The notes beneath the pieces were generated by a model. It saw only the letters and a program-made list of their open reading frames with translations. It had not been told where the DNA came from and searched no databases. Below are positions 34,140 to 42,572 of a DNA stretch of 64,000 bases, piece by piece; the stretch's first letter is position 1; the number at the start of each line of letters is the position of its first letter. The DNA comes from Thermodesulfovibrio sp. 3462-1. Its GTDB lineage: Bacteria; Nitrospirota; Thermodesulfovibrionia; Thermodesulfovibrionales; Thermodesulfovibrionaceae. Location of the stretch: the NCBI RefSeq assembly GCF_040451425.1, contig NZ_CP144374.1, forward strand, positions 62,001 through 126,000. Direction: 5' to 3'. A program made the position numbers and the translations under genes.

Positions 34140-34559
34140 ATGCGAGAACTAAAAACCATTTCACCAAAACCAATTGTATTATGTAGTGCCTTGATTTTTT
34201 TATTAGCAGGTTGCACTCAATATGTGTGGAAAGCCCCGCCAGGAAAGGGCTATTTTGAAGCAACACTTGATTATCAAGAATGTCAAAACTATGCTAATAC
34301 CCTTTATCCCCAAAAGCCTTTACCAGAGCCCGAAATAAGTGGATATAACTGCTCCGGGAGCAGTCATGGTAGCACTTATTATTATAGCTTTGGAAGCTCA
34401 AGCTCTTACTCAAACTATAATCTCCAATGTAAGCCAGTATATGACTACACTAAAAGAAATTGGGCACAAATAGGCGAAAATATAAAAGCGATTGCAAGAG
34501 ATAAGGCATTTAGAGAATGTATGGAAGGAAAAGGATATAGGTATGAACCAAAAGAATAA
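34140..34559 (+). CDS. Element-encoded lipoprotein
   Basis: The 139-residue protein has a lipobox (LIFLLAGC, Cys near residue 25). The mature part contains YQECQNYANTLYP, a Ser/Tyr/Gly-rich middle (YYYSFGSSSSYSNY) and RECMEGKGYRYEPKE at the end. The paired cysteine motifs (QECQ and RECMEGKGY) are common in small bacterial outer-membrane lipoproteins of unknown function. It is likely cargo acting in the host envelope, for example a surface modifier. GGAGG precedes the start. Confidence 0.68.
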   Translation: MRELKTISPKPIVLCSALIFLLAGCTQYVWKAPPGKGYFEATLDYQECQNYANTLYPQKPLPEPEISGYNCSGSSHGSTYYYSFGSSSSYSNYNLQCKPVYDYTKRNWAQIGENIKAIARDKAFRECMEGKGYRYEPKE

Positions 34560-34602
34560 TACAAAGAGCCGTTCAATATTAAAGGAGAGGAGGTAAGTAC
34601 AA

Positions 34603-34884
34603 ATGAGAAAAATAAGTAGTATAGCCTGCGTTGTTTTTGTATTCTTAGCTTTTTTCCTATCAAGGTCAGCCTTCTGTTTTGACAGTAGTTTTAGTGATTT
34701 CGGTGACTACGGAACAACAAAAGAAGATAGACTAAGATACAACCCTTTTGAAAACGAATGGAGTTATGAACCTGAAGATGCTCGCTTGAAGTACAACCCT
34801 TTTGAAAACGAATGGAGTTATGAACCTGAAGATGCTCGCTTGAAGTACAACCCTTTTGAAAACCGTTGGGAGTGGGCGCATTAA
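34603..34884 (+). CDS. Secreted YNPFENEW-repeat protein
   Basis: The 93-residue product has a Sec signal peptide (FVFLAFFLSRSAFCF). Three copies of an 18-residue unit with core YNPFENEWSYEPEDA follow (the third ends YNPFENRWEWAH). The stop overlaps the integrase ATG (TAATG at 34882-34886), so integrase translation is coupled to this gene. The core reads like the short aromatic repeats found in small envelope proteins of other bacteria. I know no function. Confidence 0.62.
   Translation: MRKISSIACVVFVFLAFFLSRSAFCFDSSFSDFGDYGTTKEDRLRYNPFENEWSYEPEDARLKYNPFENEWSYEPEDARLKYNPFENRWEWAH
34729..34878 (+). repeat. 54-bp tandem repeat in the secreted protein gene
   Basis: The period is exactly 54 bp: the shared start AACCCTTTTGAAAAC occurs at 34741, 34795 and 34849. 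The first two units match almost base for base, and differences concentrate at the outer edges. Such DNA-level identity indicates recent duplication, with copy number likely to vary. Confidence 0.85.
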
Positions 34885-35948
34885 TGAAACACAGAGGCAT
34901 TTATAAGCGTGGTAGAATTTATTGGATTTGTTATGTAGATGCAGTAGGCAAGCTAAGAAGAGAAAGCACAAAGTCAACCAACGTTCACACTGCTATCAGT
35001 CTTCTTGCTAAGAGAAGGGCTGAGGTAATGGAAGGCAAGCTTCCAGTTACAACCATTAAGAAGTATACATTCCAGGAACTTGCAGAAAGGTATACAGAGT
35101 ATGTCTCTATTCAGAGAAGCTATAGGAAATTTAAAAGCTATATCATTCAGAGGCTAAAAGAAAGATTTGCTGATATGCCACTTAAAGCATTTAACACACA
35201 GATTGTTGAACAACTGCAAGTTGACCTTATAAAAGAAGGTAGGAAACCAGCAACAATTAACAGAACAATAGCTGTTCTTAAACATATGCTGAGAAAGGCT
35301 CAAGAATGGGACATGATAGAAGAGGAAATCTTAAAGAGAGTCAGAAAAGTTGGCACTCTAAAAGAAAACAACCAAAGGTTAAGATACCTTACAGAGGAAG
35401 AAATACAGAAACTGCTTTCATGTTGCGATAAGCATCTTTATCCGATTGTATTAACTGCACTGTCAACAGGTATGAGAAAAGAAGAAATCCTGAGCTTAAA
35501 ATGGGATAACATAGACTTAAAGAATGGCTACATCCATGTAGAAAAGACAAAAAATGGTGAAAGAAGAGATATTCCAATTAATGCAACTCTCTTTAAAACC
35601 CTGAGAGAACTTTACATTAACAGAAGGATTGATACTCAGTATGTCTTTGTAAACCCTGAAACAGGCACAAGATACTATGACATCAAAAGAGCCTTTAGAA
35701 CAGCACTAAAGAAAGCTAAGATTGAGGATTTCCGCTTTCATGACCTAAGACACACATTTGCAAGCCACCTTGTAATGAAAGGAGTTGACCTAACAACAGT
35801 CAAAGAACTCTTAGGACATAAAGAACTAAGAATGACCTTAAGATACTCTCACTTAGCACCTGAACATAAAAACAGAGCAATAGCTTGTCTTGATGGTTTG
35901 TTTTCAACAACTGTGAATTCTACTTCACAATTACTTCACAATTTTTAA
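34884..35948 (+). CDS. int: Tyrosine integrase of the element
   Basis: The 354-residue recombinase has an N-terminal arm-binding segment (RGIYKRGRIYWICYVDAVGK), a SAM-like core-binding domain (FQELAERYTEYVSIQ) and the catalytic domain. The catalytic residues are R198 (STGMRKEEI), K223 (KTKNGE), H286 and R289 (FHDLRHTFASH), H312 (LLGHKEL) and Tyr321. ATG 34884 is used; a TTG 18 nt upstream lies in the preceding gene. The 3' end carries ACTTCACA repeats and reaches to within 14 nt of the right repeat. It integrates the element into tRNA-Ala. Confidence 0.9.
   Translation: MKHRGIYKRGRIYWICYVDAVGKLRRESTKSTNVHTAISLLAKRRAEVMEGKLPVTTIKKYTFQELAERYTEYVSIQRSYRKFKSYIIQRLKERFADMPLKAFNTQIVEQLQVDLIKEGRKPATINRTIAVLKHMLRKAQEWDMIEEEILKRVRKVGTLKENNQRLRYLTEEEIQKLLSCCDKHLYPIVLTALSTGMRKEEILSLKWDNIDLKNGYIHVEKTKNGERRDIPINATLFKTLRELYINRRIDTQYVFVNPETGTRYYDIKRAFRTALKKAKIEDFRFHDLRHTFASHLVMKGVDLTTVKELLGHKELRMTLRYSHLAPEHKNRAIACLDGLFSTTVNSTSQLLHNF
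35922..35940 (+). repeat. ACTTCACA pair at the right end
   Basis: Two copies (35922-35929 and 35933-35940) are 11 bp apart and lie inside the last codons of the integrase gene. They mirror the left-end array. They sit 22 bp from the right repeat, where arm-type sites of a tyrosine integrase are expected. Confidence 0.65.
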
Positions 35949-35961
35949 TTTTTAAGGAAGT

Positions 35962-36038
35962 GTGATTTCTTGTAAACCCTTGATAATTCTTGATGGACGG
36001 TAGGGGACTTGAACCCCCGACCTCCAGAGTGCGATTCT
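35962..36038 (+). repeat. attR: 77-bp direct repeat within the tRNA-Ala gene
   Basis: The block is identical to 28297-28373. It spans the 3' flank and 3' part of tRNA-Ala and ends inside the anticodon stem, so the crossover is expected at or near the anticodon loop. The tRNA is restored because the element carries its own copy of the 3' part. Confidence 0.92.
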
Positions 36039-36066
36039 GGCGCTCTCCCAACTGAGCTAACCGCCC
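35994..36066 (-). tRNA. tRNA-Ala (CGC)
   Basis: On the minus strand the gene folds as a full cloverleaf of 73 nt. The acceptor GGGCGGU pairs with ACCGUCC and contains the G3-U70 pair that identifies alanine tRNAs. The D-arm is GCTC/GAGC. The anticodon stem CCAGA/UCUGG has loop AUCGCAC (anticodon CGC, reading GCG). The T-arm is GGGGG-TTCAAGT-CCCCT. CCA is not encoded. It is the target of the integrative element on its 3' side. Confidence 0.95.
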
Positions 36067-36112
36067 GCTTTGTTTTATAATATTTTATCAAAAAATTTCT
36101 AAGGAGGAACAG

Positions 36113-37129
36113 ATGAACTGGCAGGATGTGAAAAAAAATGCAAAAGAAAAGTTAAAACCTTACTGCCGTGTATGTCCTATTTGCAATGGCATTGCCTGTG
36201 CAGGAGAAGTCCCGGGTATGGGTGGCGTTGGAACAGGCTCTTCTTTCAAAGCCAATATTGAAGCTTTACACAAGATCAAACTCAATCTTTCCACTATCCA
36301 TAATGTAAGAGAACCTGATACAGCTATTGAAATTTTTGGTCAAAGTCTTTCCCTTCCTGTAATGGCTGCACCAATCACAGGAACAACATACAACATGGGA
36401 GGTGCAATTACAGAAGAGGTTTATTGTGAAGAGGTAATTGCAGGCTCTATTATGGCAGGAACAATTGGCTGGACAGGTGATGGAGCAGATCCATTAATGT
36501 ATGGAAGTGGAATTAATGCAATTAAGAAAAATAATGGTAAAGGAATTCCTATAATTAAGCCAAGAGCACAGGATGAGATAATCAAAAGAATAAAGCAGGC
36601 TGAAGATGCGGGAGCAAGAGCAGTGGGAGTTGATATTGACGGAGCAGGACTTATTACAATGGCACTGAAGGGACAGCCTGTCAGTCCAAAATCTCCAAAG
36701 GAGATTGAAGAACTCGTTAAGGCAACCTCTCTTCCATTTATTCTCAAAGGAATAATGACTTTGAGAGAAGCTGAAATTGCTTACAACGTGGGTGCTTCAG
36801 CAATTGTTGTATCAAATCATGGTGGAAGAATTCTTGACCACACTCCAGGTGTTGCAGAGGTTCTGCCAGAAATTGCTGAAAAATTTAAAGGTAAAATTAA
36901 AATTATTGCAGATGGAGGAGTTCGTTCAGGAGTTGATGTGCTTAAGCTTCTTGCTCTTGGAGCAGATGCTGTGCTTATTGGAAGACCAGTTGTTGTAGCG
37001 GTTTTTGGTGGTGGAAGAGAAGCTCTTAAGCTTTATTTTGACAATATAAAGAATGAGCTTAAACAGGCAATGCTTCTTACAGGTGTTGCCTCAGTAAAGG
37101 ATGTTCCAAGAGCTATTTTAAGGTTCTAA
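36113..37129 (+). CDS. FMN-dependent alpha-hydroxy-acid dehydrogenase family protein
   Basis: The 338-residue TIM-barrel protein has LPVMAAPITGTTYNM, FILKGIMTLREAEIA and the flavin/substrate motif VVSNHGGRILDHTPG, with IIADGGVRSGVDVLKLLALGADAVLIGRP near the end. These are the features of the lactate oxidase/glycolate oxidase family. An unusual N-terminal CRVCPICNG motif might bind metal or a cofactor. AAGGAGGA lies 6 nt before the ATG. The substrate is not determined. The end overlaps the convergent ispDF gene by 12 nt. Confidence 0.85.
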   Translation: MNWQDVKKNAKEKLKPYCRVCPICNGIACAGEVPGMGGVGTGSSFKANIEALHKIKLNLSTIHNVREPDTAIEIFGQSLSLPVMAAPITGTTYNMGGAITEEVYCEEVIAGSIMAGTIGWTGDGADPLMYGSGINAIKKNNGKGIPIIKPRAQDEIIKRIKQAEDAGARAVGVDIDGAGLITMALKGQPVSPKSPKEIEELVKATSLPFILKGIMTLREAEIAYNVGASAIVVSNHGGRILDHTPGVAEVLPEIAEKFKGKIKIIADGGVRSGVDVLKLLALGADAVLIGRPVVVAVFGGGREALKLYFDNIKNELKQAMLLTGVASVKDVPRAILRF

Positions 37130-38290
37130 TTTTATGCTGCTCAGGCATATTGCCTGGGCGGCTATTCCTTCACCTCTTCCAATAAATCCCATGCCTTCAG
37201 CTGTTTTTGCTTTGATGTTTACTTTTAATCCAAGTTTTTGAAAGTTTTGTACCATTCTCGGTATATAAGGGCTGAGTTTTGGTTTTTCAGCAAATATTAT
37301 GCAGTCAATCCATAATGGTTCAATTTTTTGCTCATGCACAAGTTTTAAAGTTTTCTCAAGTAAAACAAAGCTTGAAATATCCCTATATTGAGGATCTGTA
37401 TCAGGAAAATGTGTTCCTATGTCACCTGCTCCTGCTGAGCCAAGTATTGCATCAATTATTGCATGAACTAAAACATCGGCATCTGAATGCCCTTCAAGTC
37501 CTTTTTCATAAGGTATTTCAATTCCTCCGATAATAAGTTTTCTTCCTGAGACAAGCCTGTGACTGTCATGTCCTATACCAACTCTTATATTTAAGATTGA
37601 AGACTGAAGATTGTTTAAATAAAGTGATTTCATTTTTTCCAGGTCCTGCCTTGTTGTTATTTTAATGTTTTTTTCATCACCTTCTACAGTATAAATTGTG
37701 CCACCATATCTTTCTATTAAAAAGGCATCATCCGTTCCATAAACTCCTTCTCTGTAAGCTTTTTCGTAAACCTTAAGAATCTTTTTAAACCAAAATGCCT
37801 GAGGCGTTTGCACTGTTCTTAGAATTTCTCTATTAAGCGTTCCGCCAACAATGTTTTTACTTTTAATCCATTTAACTGTATCGGTTATTCTTGTTACCGG
37901 GATTACACCGTCAATCTGTGGACTCATGGCATAAAACACCCTTTCTACCAATTCTTTACTGACCAATGGACGGACTGCATCATGAATTAAAACAACTTCT
38001 GTATCCTCTGGCATTACTTTCAAGGCATTGTAAACAGAGTCCTGTCTTTCCTTTCCACCTTCAACAATTTCTTTAACTTTTTTAATGTTAAAAATTTTTA
38101 GATAAGAGCGTACTTTTTGGACTGCATCTTTTCTTGTTACGATCCATATATCATTGATAAACTCAAGATTGTCAAAAGCTTGAACAGCCCATATAAAAAT
38201 TGGTTTGTCATTTACTTCAAAAAATACTTTATCTGGCGAGCCAAATCTTTTCCCTAAGCCAGCTGAAACAATTATAGCGCTACACTTCAT
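37118..38290 (-). CDS. ispDF: Bifunctional IspD/IspF enzyme
   Basis: Residues about 1-225 form IspD (IIVSAGLGKRFGSPDK, HDAVRPLVSKELV, LNREILRTVQTPQAF, TDDAFLIERYGG). Residues about 232-390 form IspF (VGIGHDSHRLVSG, LEGHSDADVLVHAI, DIGTHFPDTDPQYRD, TAEGMGFIGRGEGIA). The fusion carries out two non-consecutive steps of the MEP isoprenoid pathway. ATG 38290 is used, overlapping the upstream stop; an N-terminal extension to 38326 is not conserved in type. Confidence 0.93.
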   Translation of the reverse strand: MKCSAIIVSAGLGKRFGSPDKVFFEVNDKPIFIWAVQAFDNLEFINDIWIVTRKDAVQKVRSYLKIFNIKKVKEIVEGGKERQDSVYNALKVMPEDTEVVLIHDAVRPLVSKELVERVFYAMSPQIDGVIPVTRITDTVKWIKSKNIVGGTLNREILRTVQTPQAFWFKKILKVYEKAYREGVYGTDDAFLIERYGGTIYTVEGDEKNIKITTRQDLEKMKSLYLNNLQSSILNIRVGIGHDSHRLVSGRKLIIGGIEIPYEKGLEGHSDADVLVHAIIDAILGSAGAGDIGTHFPDTDPQYRDISSFVLLEKTLKLVHEQKIEPLWIDCIIFAEKPKLSPYIPRMVQNFQKLGLKVNIKAKTAEGMGFIGRGEGIAAQAICLSSIKLEP

Positions 38291-39278
38291 GATGCGGTTC
38301 AGATGCCTCAGCCTTTGGTTTGCCAAATATCATTCTTCCAGTTCCTGTTTGTAAAACACTGTGAATTACCACATCAATAGTCTTACCAATATATTGTTTC
38401 CCTTCCTCAACAACCACCATTGTTCCGTCATCAAGATAAGCAACTCCCTGCTCAGGCTCTTTACCTTCTTTAACTATAAAGAGTTTTAGAACCTCACCTG
38501 GAAGCACAGGAGGTCTCATTGCCTGAGCAAGTTCATTCATATTCAGTACAGGCACTCCTCTTAATTGAGCAATTTTTATGAGATTTAAATCATTTGTAAT
38601 CAGTGTGCCTTTAAGAATTCTTGTAATTTCAACGAGTTTTATATCAACTTCCTTTATTTCAGGAATGTCTTTTTCCACAATCTCAAATCTTATTTTTTCA
38701 GCACTCTTAATTTTCTGAAGCACATCAAGTGCTCTTCTGCCTTTTGCTCTTCTCAGAGGATCTGGGGAGTCTGCAATATACTGGATTTCTTTTAAAACAA
38801 ATCTTGGAATCAATAATGTGCCTTTTATGAAACCTAACTCTACAAGATCTGCAATTCTGCCATCTATGAGAACATTAGTATCAAGGATTTTAGGCTCTTG
38901 CCAGATAGCTTCTTTTTTAATTATCCATAGAATATCTGCAATTTTTATTGTCTGAGCTTTTTTTAAACCAAAAATTGCACCAGCATATCCAAAACCTGTA
39001 ATAATGCTGAAAACAATAAATTTCAGATCATAGAAAATTAACAGAGGAATGCTTAAAAGAAGTCCTGTTAAAATTCCGAAAAAAAGCCCTAAAAATCCAA
39101 ACAGTATTTGCGAACTATTCATTTTTTTGAAATTTGAGTATATGAAAAGCAGTAAAAAAATGCTTCCTGATAAGACAATCAGGCTTTTTATAATGGGATT
39201 GATGAAAAATGACTCACTTAAGGTGAAAAAACTAACAATACCAATAGTTATCACAAAAAGAAGAACTAACAGGCTCAT
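38280..39278 (-). CDS. PIN-TRAM membrane protein (YacL-like)
   Basis: The 332-residue protein has four hydrophobic segments (residues about 1-110). A PIN domain follows (ILDTNVLIDGRIADLVELGF, IPRFVLKEIQYIADS, GRRALDVLQ, LITNDLNLIKIA), then a TRAM-like RNA-binding end (QGVAYLDDGTMVVVEEGKQYIG). This family is the usual neighbour of ispD/ispF in many bacteria. It is likely a membrane-bound ribonuclease; the substrate is unknown. It overlaps the protease gene by 4 nt. Confidence 0.85.
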   Translation of the reverse strand: MSLLVLLFVITIGIVSFFTLSESFFINPIIKSLIVLSGSIFLLLFIYSNFKKMNSSQILFGFLGLFFGILTGLLLSIPLLIFYDLKFIVFSIITGFGYAGAIFGLKKAQTIKIADILWIIKKEAIWQEPKILDTNVLIDGRIADLVELGFIKGTLLIPRFVLKEIQYIADSPDPLRRAKGRRALDVLQKIKSAEKIRFEIVEKDIPEIKEVDIKLVEITRILKGTLITNDLNLIKIAQLRGVPVLNMNELAQAMRPPVLPGEVLKLFIVKEGKEPEQGVAYLDDGTMVVVEEGKQYIGKTIDVVIHSVLQTGTGRMIFGKPKAEASEPHHEV

Positions 39279-40705
39279 GATCCCAGAATCATATAAAATT
39301 TTTTACCGCCTCTGTTTATCAGCACAAGAACATCAGGTCTTGAGATTCTCCGTATTGCCTTTTGAAAATCAGATGCAGAAACTATTCTTTGTCTTTCAAT
39401 CTCCATTATTAAGTCTCCCTTTCTAAGTCCTGTGGTTTCAGCTGGTGAGCCAGGTTCAATTTTATAAACAACAACTCCTCGGTCTTCTAAATCTACTCCA
39501 ATCTGTTTCGCCATTGATGGGTCAAGGTCAATTACTGATAGTCCTTTAAAGGGATTTTCAGGCTTTCCTGTTGATTTTTTTAAAATTTTTGTATCCTGAA
39601 TCTGTTCTGAAGGAATTTGAGCAATTGTAACTGGTAGTGTATAAATCTGACTATCTCTGAAAATTTTTAGATTCACAATTGAGCCAATTTTACTTTGAGC
39701 TACAAGATTTCTAAGTATAGCACTTTCTGTTATTTGTTTGCCATCATATTCCAGAATTATGTCACCTCTGCGGAGTCCTGCTTTGTAAGCAGGTGAATTT
39801 TTTGTTACATCTGTAATGATAACTCCATATGCTTCTTTTAAATTAAATCTCTCAGCAAGCTCAGCTGTTAAGTCCTGAACCATTATTCCTATCCAGCCTC
39901 TTATTACCCTGCCTTCCTTTATTAAACTGTCTTTTATTATACGAGCCATATTACTTGGAACAGCAAATCCTATTCCCTGATATCCTCCAGTTTTTGAAAA
40001 TATTGCTGTATTTATCCCTATAATTTCTCCTTTTATGTTTACAAGTGGGCCTCCTGAATTGCCTGGATTAATTGCTGCGTCTGTTTGGATAAAGTCTTCA
40101 TAGTCTGCTATTCCCACATCTGCTCTTCCTGTAGCGCTTATTATTCCCATTGTAACAGTGTGAGTTAATCCATAGGGATTGCCAATGGCAAGGACAAAAT
40201 CTCCTACCTGAAGTTTGTCACTATCTCCCCATGGAGCAACTGGTAAATCCTTTGCATTTATTTTAATTACTGCAAGATCGGTTTTAGGATCAGCACCAAC
40301 TAAAGTGGCTTTAAATGTTCTTCTATCATAGAGAGTTACTTTTATGTCTTCTGCCTGTTCAATAACATGATAATTTGTAAGGATGTATCCATCAGTTGAA
40401 ACAACTACTCCTGAGCCCATGCTCATTTCTTTCCATTTTTTACCTTGAGAATTTCCAAAAGGTGGTAAGAATTCAAAAAGATCTTCAAGTGTTGGCGGAT
40501 TCTGGACAGTCCTTGTTGTAGAGATGTTTACAACTGAAGGAGAAACTGCTTTTACTATCTCAGCAAAGCTTTTAACAGGCTCAGCAATATCTCTATAAAT
40601 AGGGATAGACTGTCTTGTTGTGGTTATGAGATAAAATAATGTTATCCCACTTAAACATCCAATGATGAAAGTTAAAATGATTAAAGCAAGTTTTTTTCTT
40701 GTCAT
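39275..40705 (-). CDS. Periplasmic serine protease HtrA/DegP
   Basis: The 476-residue protein has one N-terminal membrane segment (LALIILTFIIGCLSGITLF) and a trypsin-like domain with H113 (NYHVIEQ), D143 (KTDLAVIKI) and S217 (NPGNSGGPL). Two PDZ domains follow (GVIITDVTKNSPAYKAGLRR and RGVVVYKIEPGSPAETTGLRK). It degrades or refolds damaged envelope proteins. AGAGGA precedes ATG 40705, two bases past the selB stop codon start. Confidence 0.92.
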   Translation of the reverse strand: MTRKKLALIILTFIIGCLSGITLFYLITTTRQSIPIYRDIAEPVKSFAEIVKAVSPSVVNISTTRTVQNPPTLEDLFEFLPPFGNSQGKKWKEMSMGSGVVVSTDGYILTNYHVIEQAEDIKVTLYDRRTFKATLVGADPKTDLAVIKINAKDLPVAPWGDSDKLQVGDFVLAIGNPYGLTHTVTMGIISATGRADVGIADYEDFIQTDAAINPGNSGGPLVNIKGEIIGINTAIFSKTGGYQGIGFAVPSNMARIIKDSLIKEGRVIRGWIGIMVQDLTAELAERFNLKEAYGVIITDVTKNSPAYKAGLRRGDIILEYDGKQITESAILRNLVAQSKIGSIVNLKIFRDSQIYTLPVTIAQIPSEQIQDTKILKKSTGKPENPFKGLSVIDLDPSMAKQIGVDLEDRGVVVYKIEPGSPAETTGLRKGDLIMEIERQRIVSASDFQKAIRRISRPDVLVLINRGGKKFYMILGS

Positions 40706-40706
40706 T

Positions 40707-42572
40707 TTATCCTCTTTTAACCATTTTCCTGATCTCTCCAATCCTTAGAGTTATTTTATGGGAATCAAGATGCTCAAGATATGCTATAGCATATCTTCTT
40801 GTTGTATTAAGAAGATTTCTGAATTCAGAAACTGTCATCTCATTCTTTTTTGAAAAGAAATCTTTAAGCAGTTCAAGCATTTTGTTATAACTTTCCACTG
40901 GAAGATACAAAGAGTCATTTATTCGAACTATCTTTCCTTTCTTAACAATTATTTTCAATATGTCTGATAACTTTGATTCAGAGATTGAGAGTTTTTGAGC
41001 AATCTCTTCTTTAAGTGGAGGTTGAAATTCTCTTTGAAGTTCTCTTATTATTCTTTCCTCAAGCACGGGATCAATCTCTTCCCTCTGGGCTGACTTAAGC
41101 TTTACTGTGTTGCCTTCCACTGAAATTTCTTCAATATAGGGCAAAAGCATTAAAAGCTCAGAATCAACAGAGAGTTTTGTTTTCAGCTCTTCCTTGGGTA
41201 AACCTTCCTTAAATGGATTGGTTTGATGGAATTCTTTAAGTAAATTTAATAGAGATGATTTGAAATTATTGAAAACATCTATATGGAAAAGCTGATTTTC
41301 CGCCTTTATAATCTTTCGTTTTTCAAGAAGTTCATCTATGGCTTTTTTAATCTCTTTTAAATCTGCATTTATCCAGCCTTCAAGCTCAGATATTGAGACC
41401 CCCTTAAATGCCTTCCTTTTAATCTTGATTTCTATCTTTTGTGAAAGACTGCCACTGGAAAGCAATTCAAGATGCTCAGATTGTATTTCTCTCTTTTTTC
41501 TTGGTGGATCAGGATCAAGAACAATTCCTCCACCAAGAGTTTCAAGTGGAGAAAATCTTCGAAAAATAAATTTATCCTGAGCCATTGCCACTATGGGTTC
41601 CTGCAACTTCACATAAGCAAAGCTTTCTTCTTCAGGTAAAATTTCAGCTTTGTTGAAAAGCTTTATCCTGCCTACAGTTTCAGATGTAGTAAGATAAAAA
41701 TGAATGGGGGCTCCGTTTTTGAGGGGACTTACATCTTTTAAAAGCTTTATCTTTACTTCCAGAAATGTAGTTAGTTTAAGTTTTTGAGGAATACTGACAA
41801 CATCTCCTCTTTTAAGGTCTTCTTTTGATACTCCCTGAAGATTTATTCCAACTCTTTGTCCGGCATACGCTTCATCAAGTTTTTCTCCATGACTCTGAAG
41901 TCCTCTTATCCTTGAACTAATTCTTGCTGGAAGAATTTCTACAGGGGAGTCAACAGAGATTTTTCCTGAAAGAACTGTTCCTGTAACAACAGTTCCAAAA
42001 CCCTTTAATGTGAAAACCCTGTCAATGGGCATTCTGAATATTCCACCAGTTGATTTTTCTTCAACTGATAAAGCGAGTTGTCTGATTTTTTCCTTTAAAA
42101 GCTCAATATTGTATCCAGTTTTAGCTGAAACTGGTATTATTTGAGCATTTTCAAGAAATGTTCCTTTAACAGCTTCCTTTACATCTTCTTTTGCAAGTTC
42201 TATTGTTTCTTCATCAACAAGATCTACTTTATTCAGAGCAATCAATCCTGATTTTATTTTTAACAAATCGCATATTGCCAGGTGTTCTTTTGTCTGAGGC
42301 ATAACTCCTTCATCTGCAGCAACTACCAGCATTACTATATCAATTCCACCAACTCCTGCAAGCATGTTTTTGATGAGTCTTTCATGTCCTGGTACATCAA
42401 CTATGCCAACAATCAGGTCTGGATATCTTATGTTTGCAAAACCAAGATCAATTGTTATACCTCTTTCTTTTTCCTCTTTTAGTCTGTCAGGATCAATTCC
42501 AGTTAATGCTTTTACTATAGCACTTTTACCGTGATCAATATGTCCTGCTGTGCCAAGAATTACTTTTTTCAT
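40707..42572 (-). CDS. selB: Selenocysteine-specific elongation factor SelB
   Basis: The 621-residue GTPase has G1 [21 protein letters not shown]3 DVPGHERL and G4 NKVDL. EF-Tu-like domains 2-3 ([17 protein letters not shown]) and C-terminal winged helices that bind the SECIS hairpin follow. It delivers Sec-tRNA to in-frame UGA codons. No selA, selD, tRNA-Sec or obvious selenoprotein gene is in this window, so the rest of the system is elsewhere. Confidence 0.93.
   Translation of the reverse strand: MKKVILGTAGHIDHGKSAIVKALTGIDPDRLKEEKERGITIDLGFANIRYPDLIVGIVDVPGHERLIKNMLAGVGGIDIVMLVVAADEGVMPQTKEHLAICDLLKIKSGLIALNKVDLVDEETIELAKEDVKEAVKGTFLENAQIIPVSAKTGYNIELLKEKIRQLALSVEEKSTGGIFRMPIDRVFTLKGFGTVVTGTVLSGKISVDSPVEILPARISSRIRGLQSHGEKLDEAYAGQRVGINLQGVSKEDLKRGDVVSIPQKLKLTTFLEVKIKLLKDVSPLKNGAPIHFYLTTSETVGRIKLFNKAEILPEEESFAYVKLQEPIVAMAQDKFIFRRFSPLETLGGGIVLDPDPPRKKREIQSEHLELLSSGSLSQKIEIKIKRKAFKGVSISELEGWINADLKEIKKAIDELLEKRKIIKAENQLFHIDVFNNFKSSLLNLLKEFHQTNPFKEGLPKEELKTKLSVDSELLMLLPYIEEISVEGNTVKLKSAQREEIDPVLEERIIRELQREFQPPLKEEIAQKLSISESKLSDILKIIVKKGKIVRINDSLYLPVESYNKMLELLKDFFSKKNEMTVSEFRNLLNTTRRYAIAYLEHLDSHKITLRIGEIRKMVKRG

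Larger units (their letters stand above)
28297..36038. mobile_element. 7.7-kb integrative element in tRNA-Ala(CGC)
   Basis: The element is bounded by identical 77-bp repeats and its integrase gene ends next to the intact tRNA, as is usual for tRNA-targeting tyrosine recombinases. In order it holds ACTTCACA repeats, an unrecognised minus-strand gene, a tandem AbrB-like gene, a primase-helicase, an iteron-like inverted-repeat region, two zinc-finger genes, an excisionase-like HTH gene, two exported proteins and the integrase. No capsid, terminase, relaxase or conjugation gene is seen. The unit (one repeat plus interior) is 7,665 bp. It resembles a phage satellite or an integrated plasmid-like replicon; which of the two is unresolved. 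Confidence 0.88.

Noticed and set aside
34691-34977. Antisense frames over the 54-bp tandem repeat
   Set aside because: They repeat because the DNA repeats. The plus-strand frame has a signal peptide and a ribosome site.
40707-42572. A selenoprotein gene near selB
   Set aside because: I saw no frame interrupted by a TGA with a following hairpin in the neighbouring genes.
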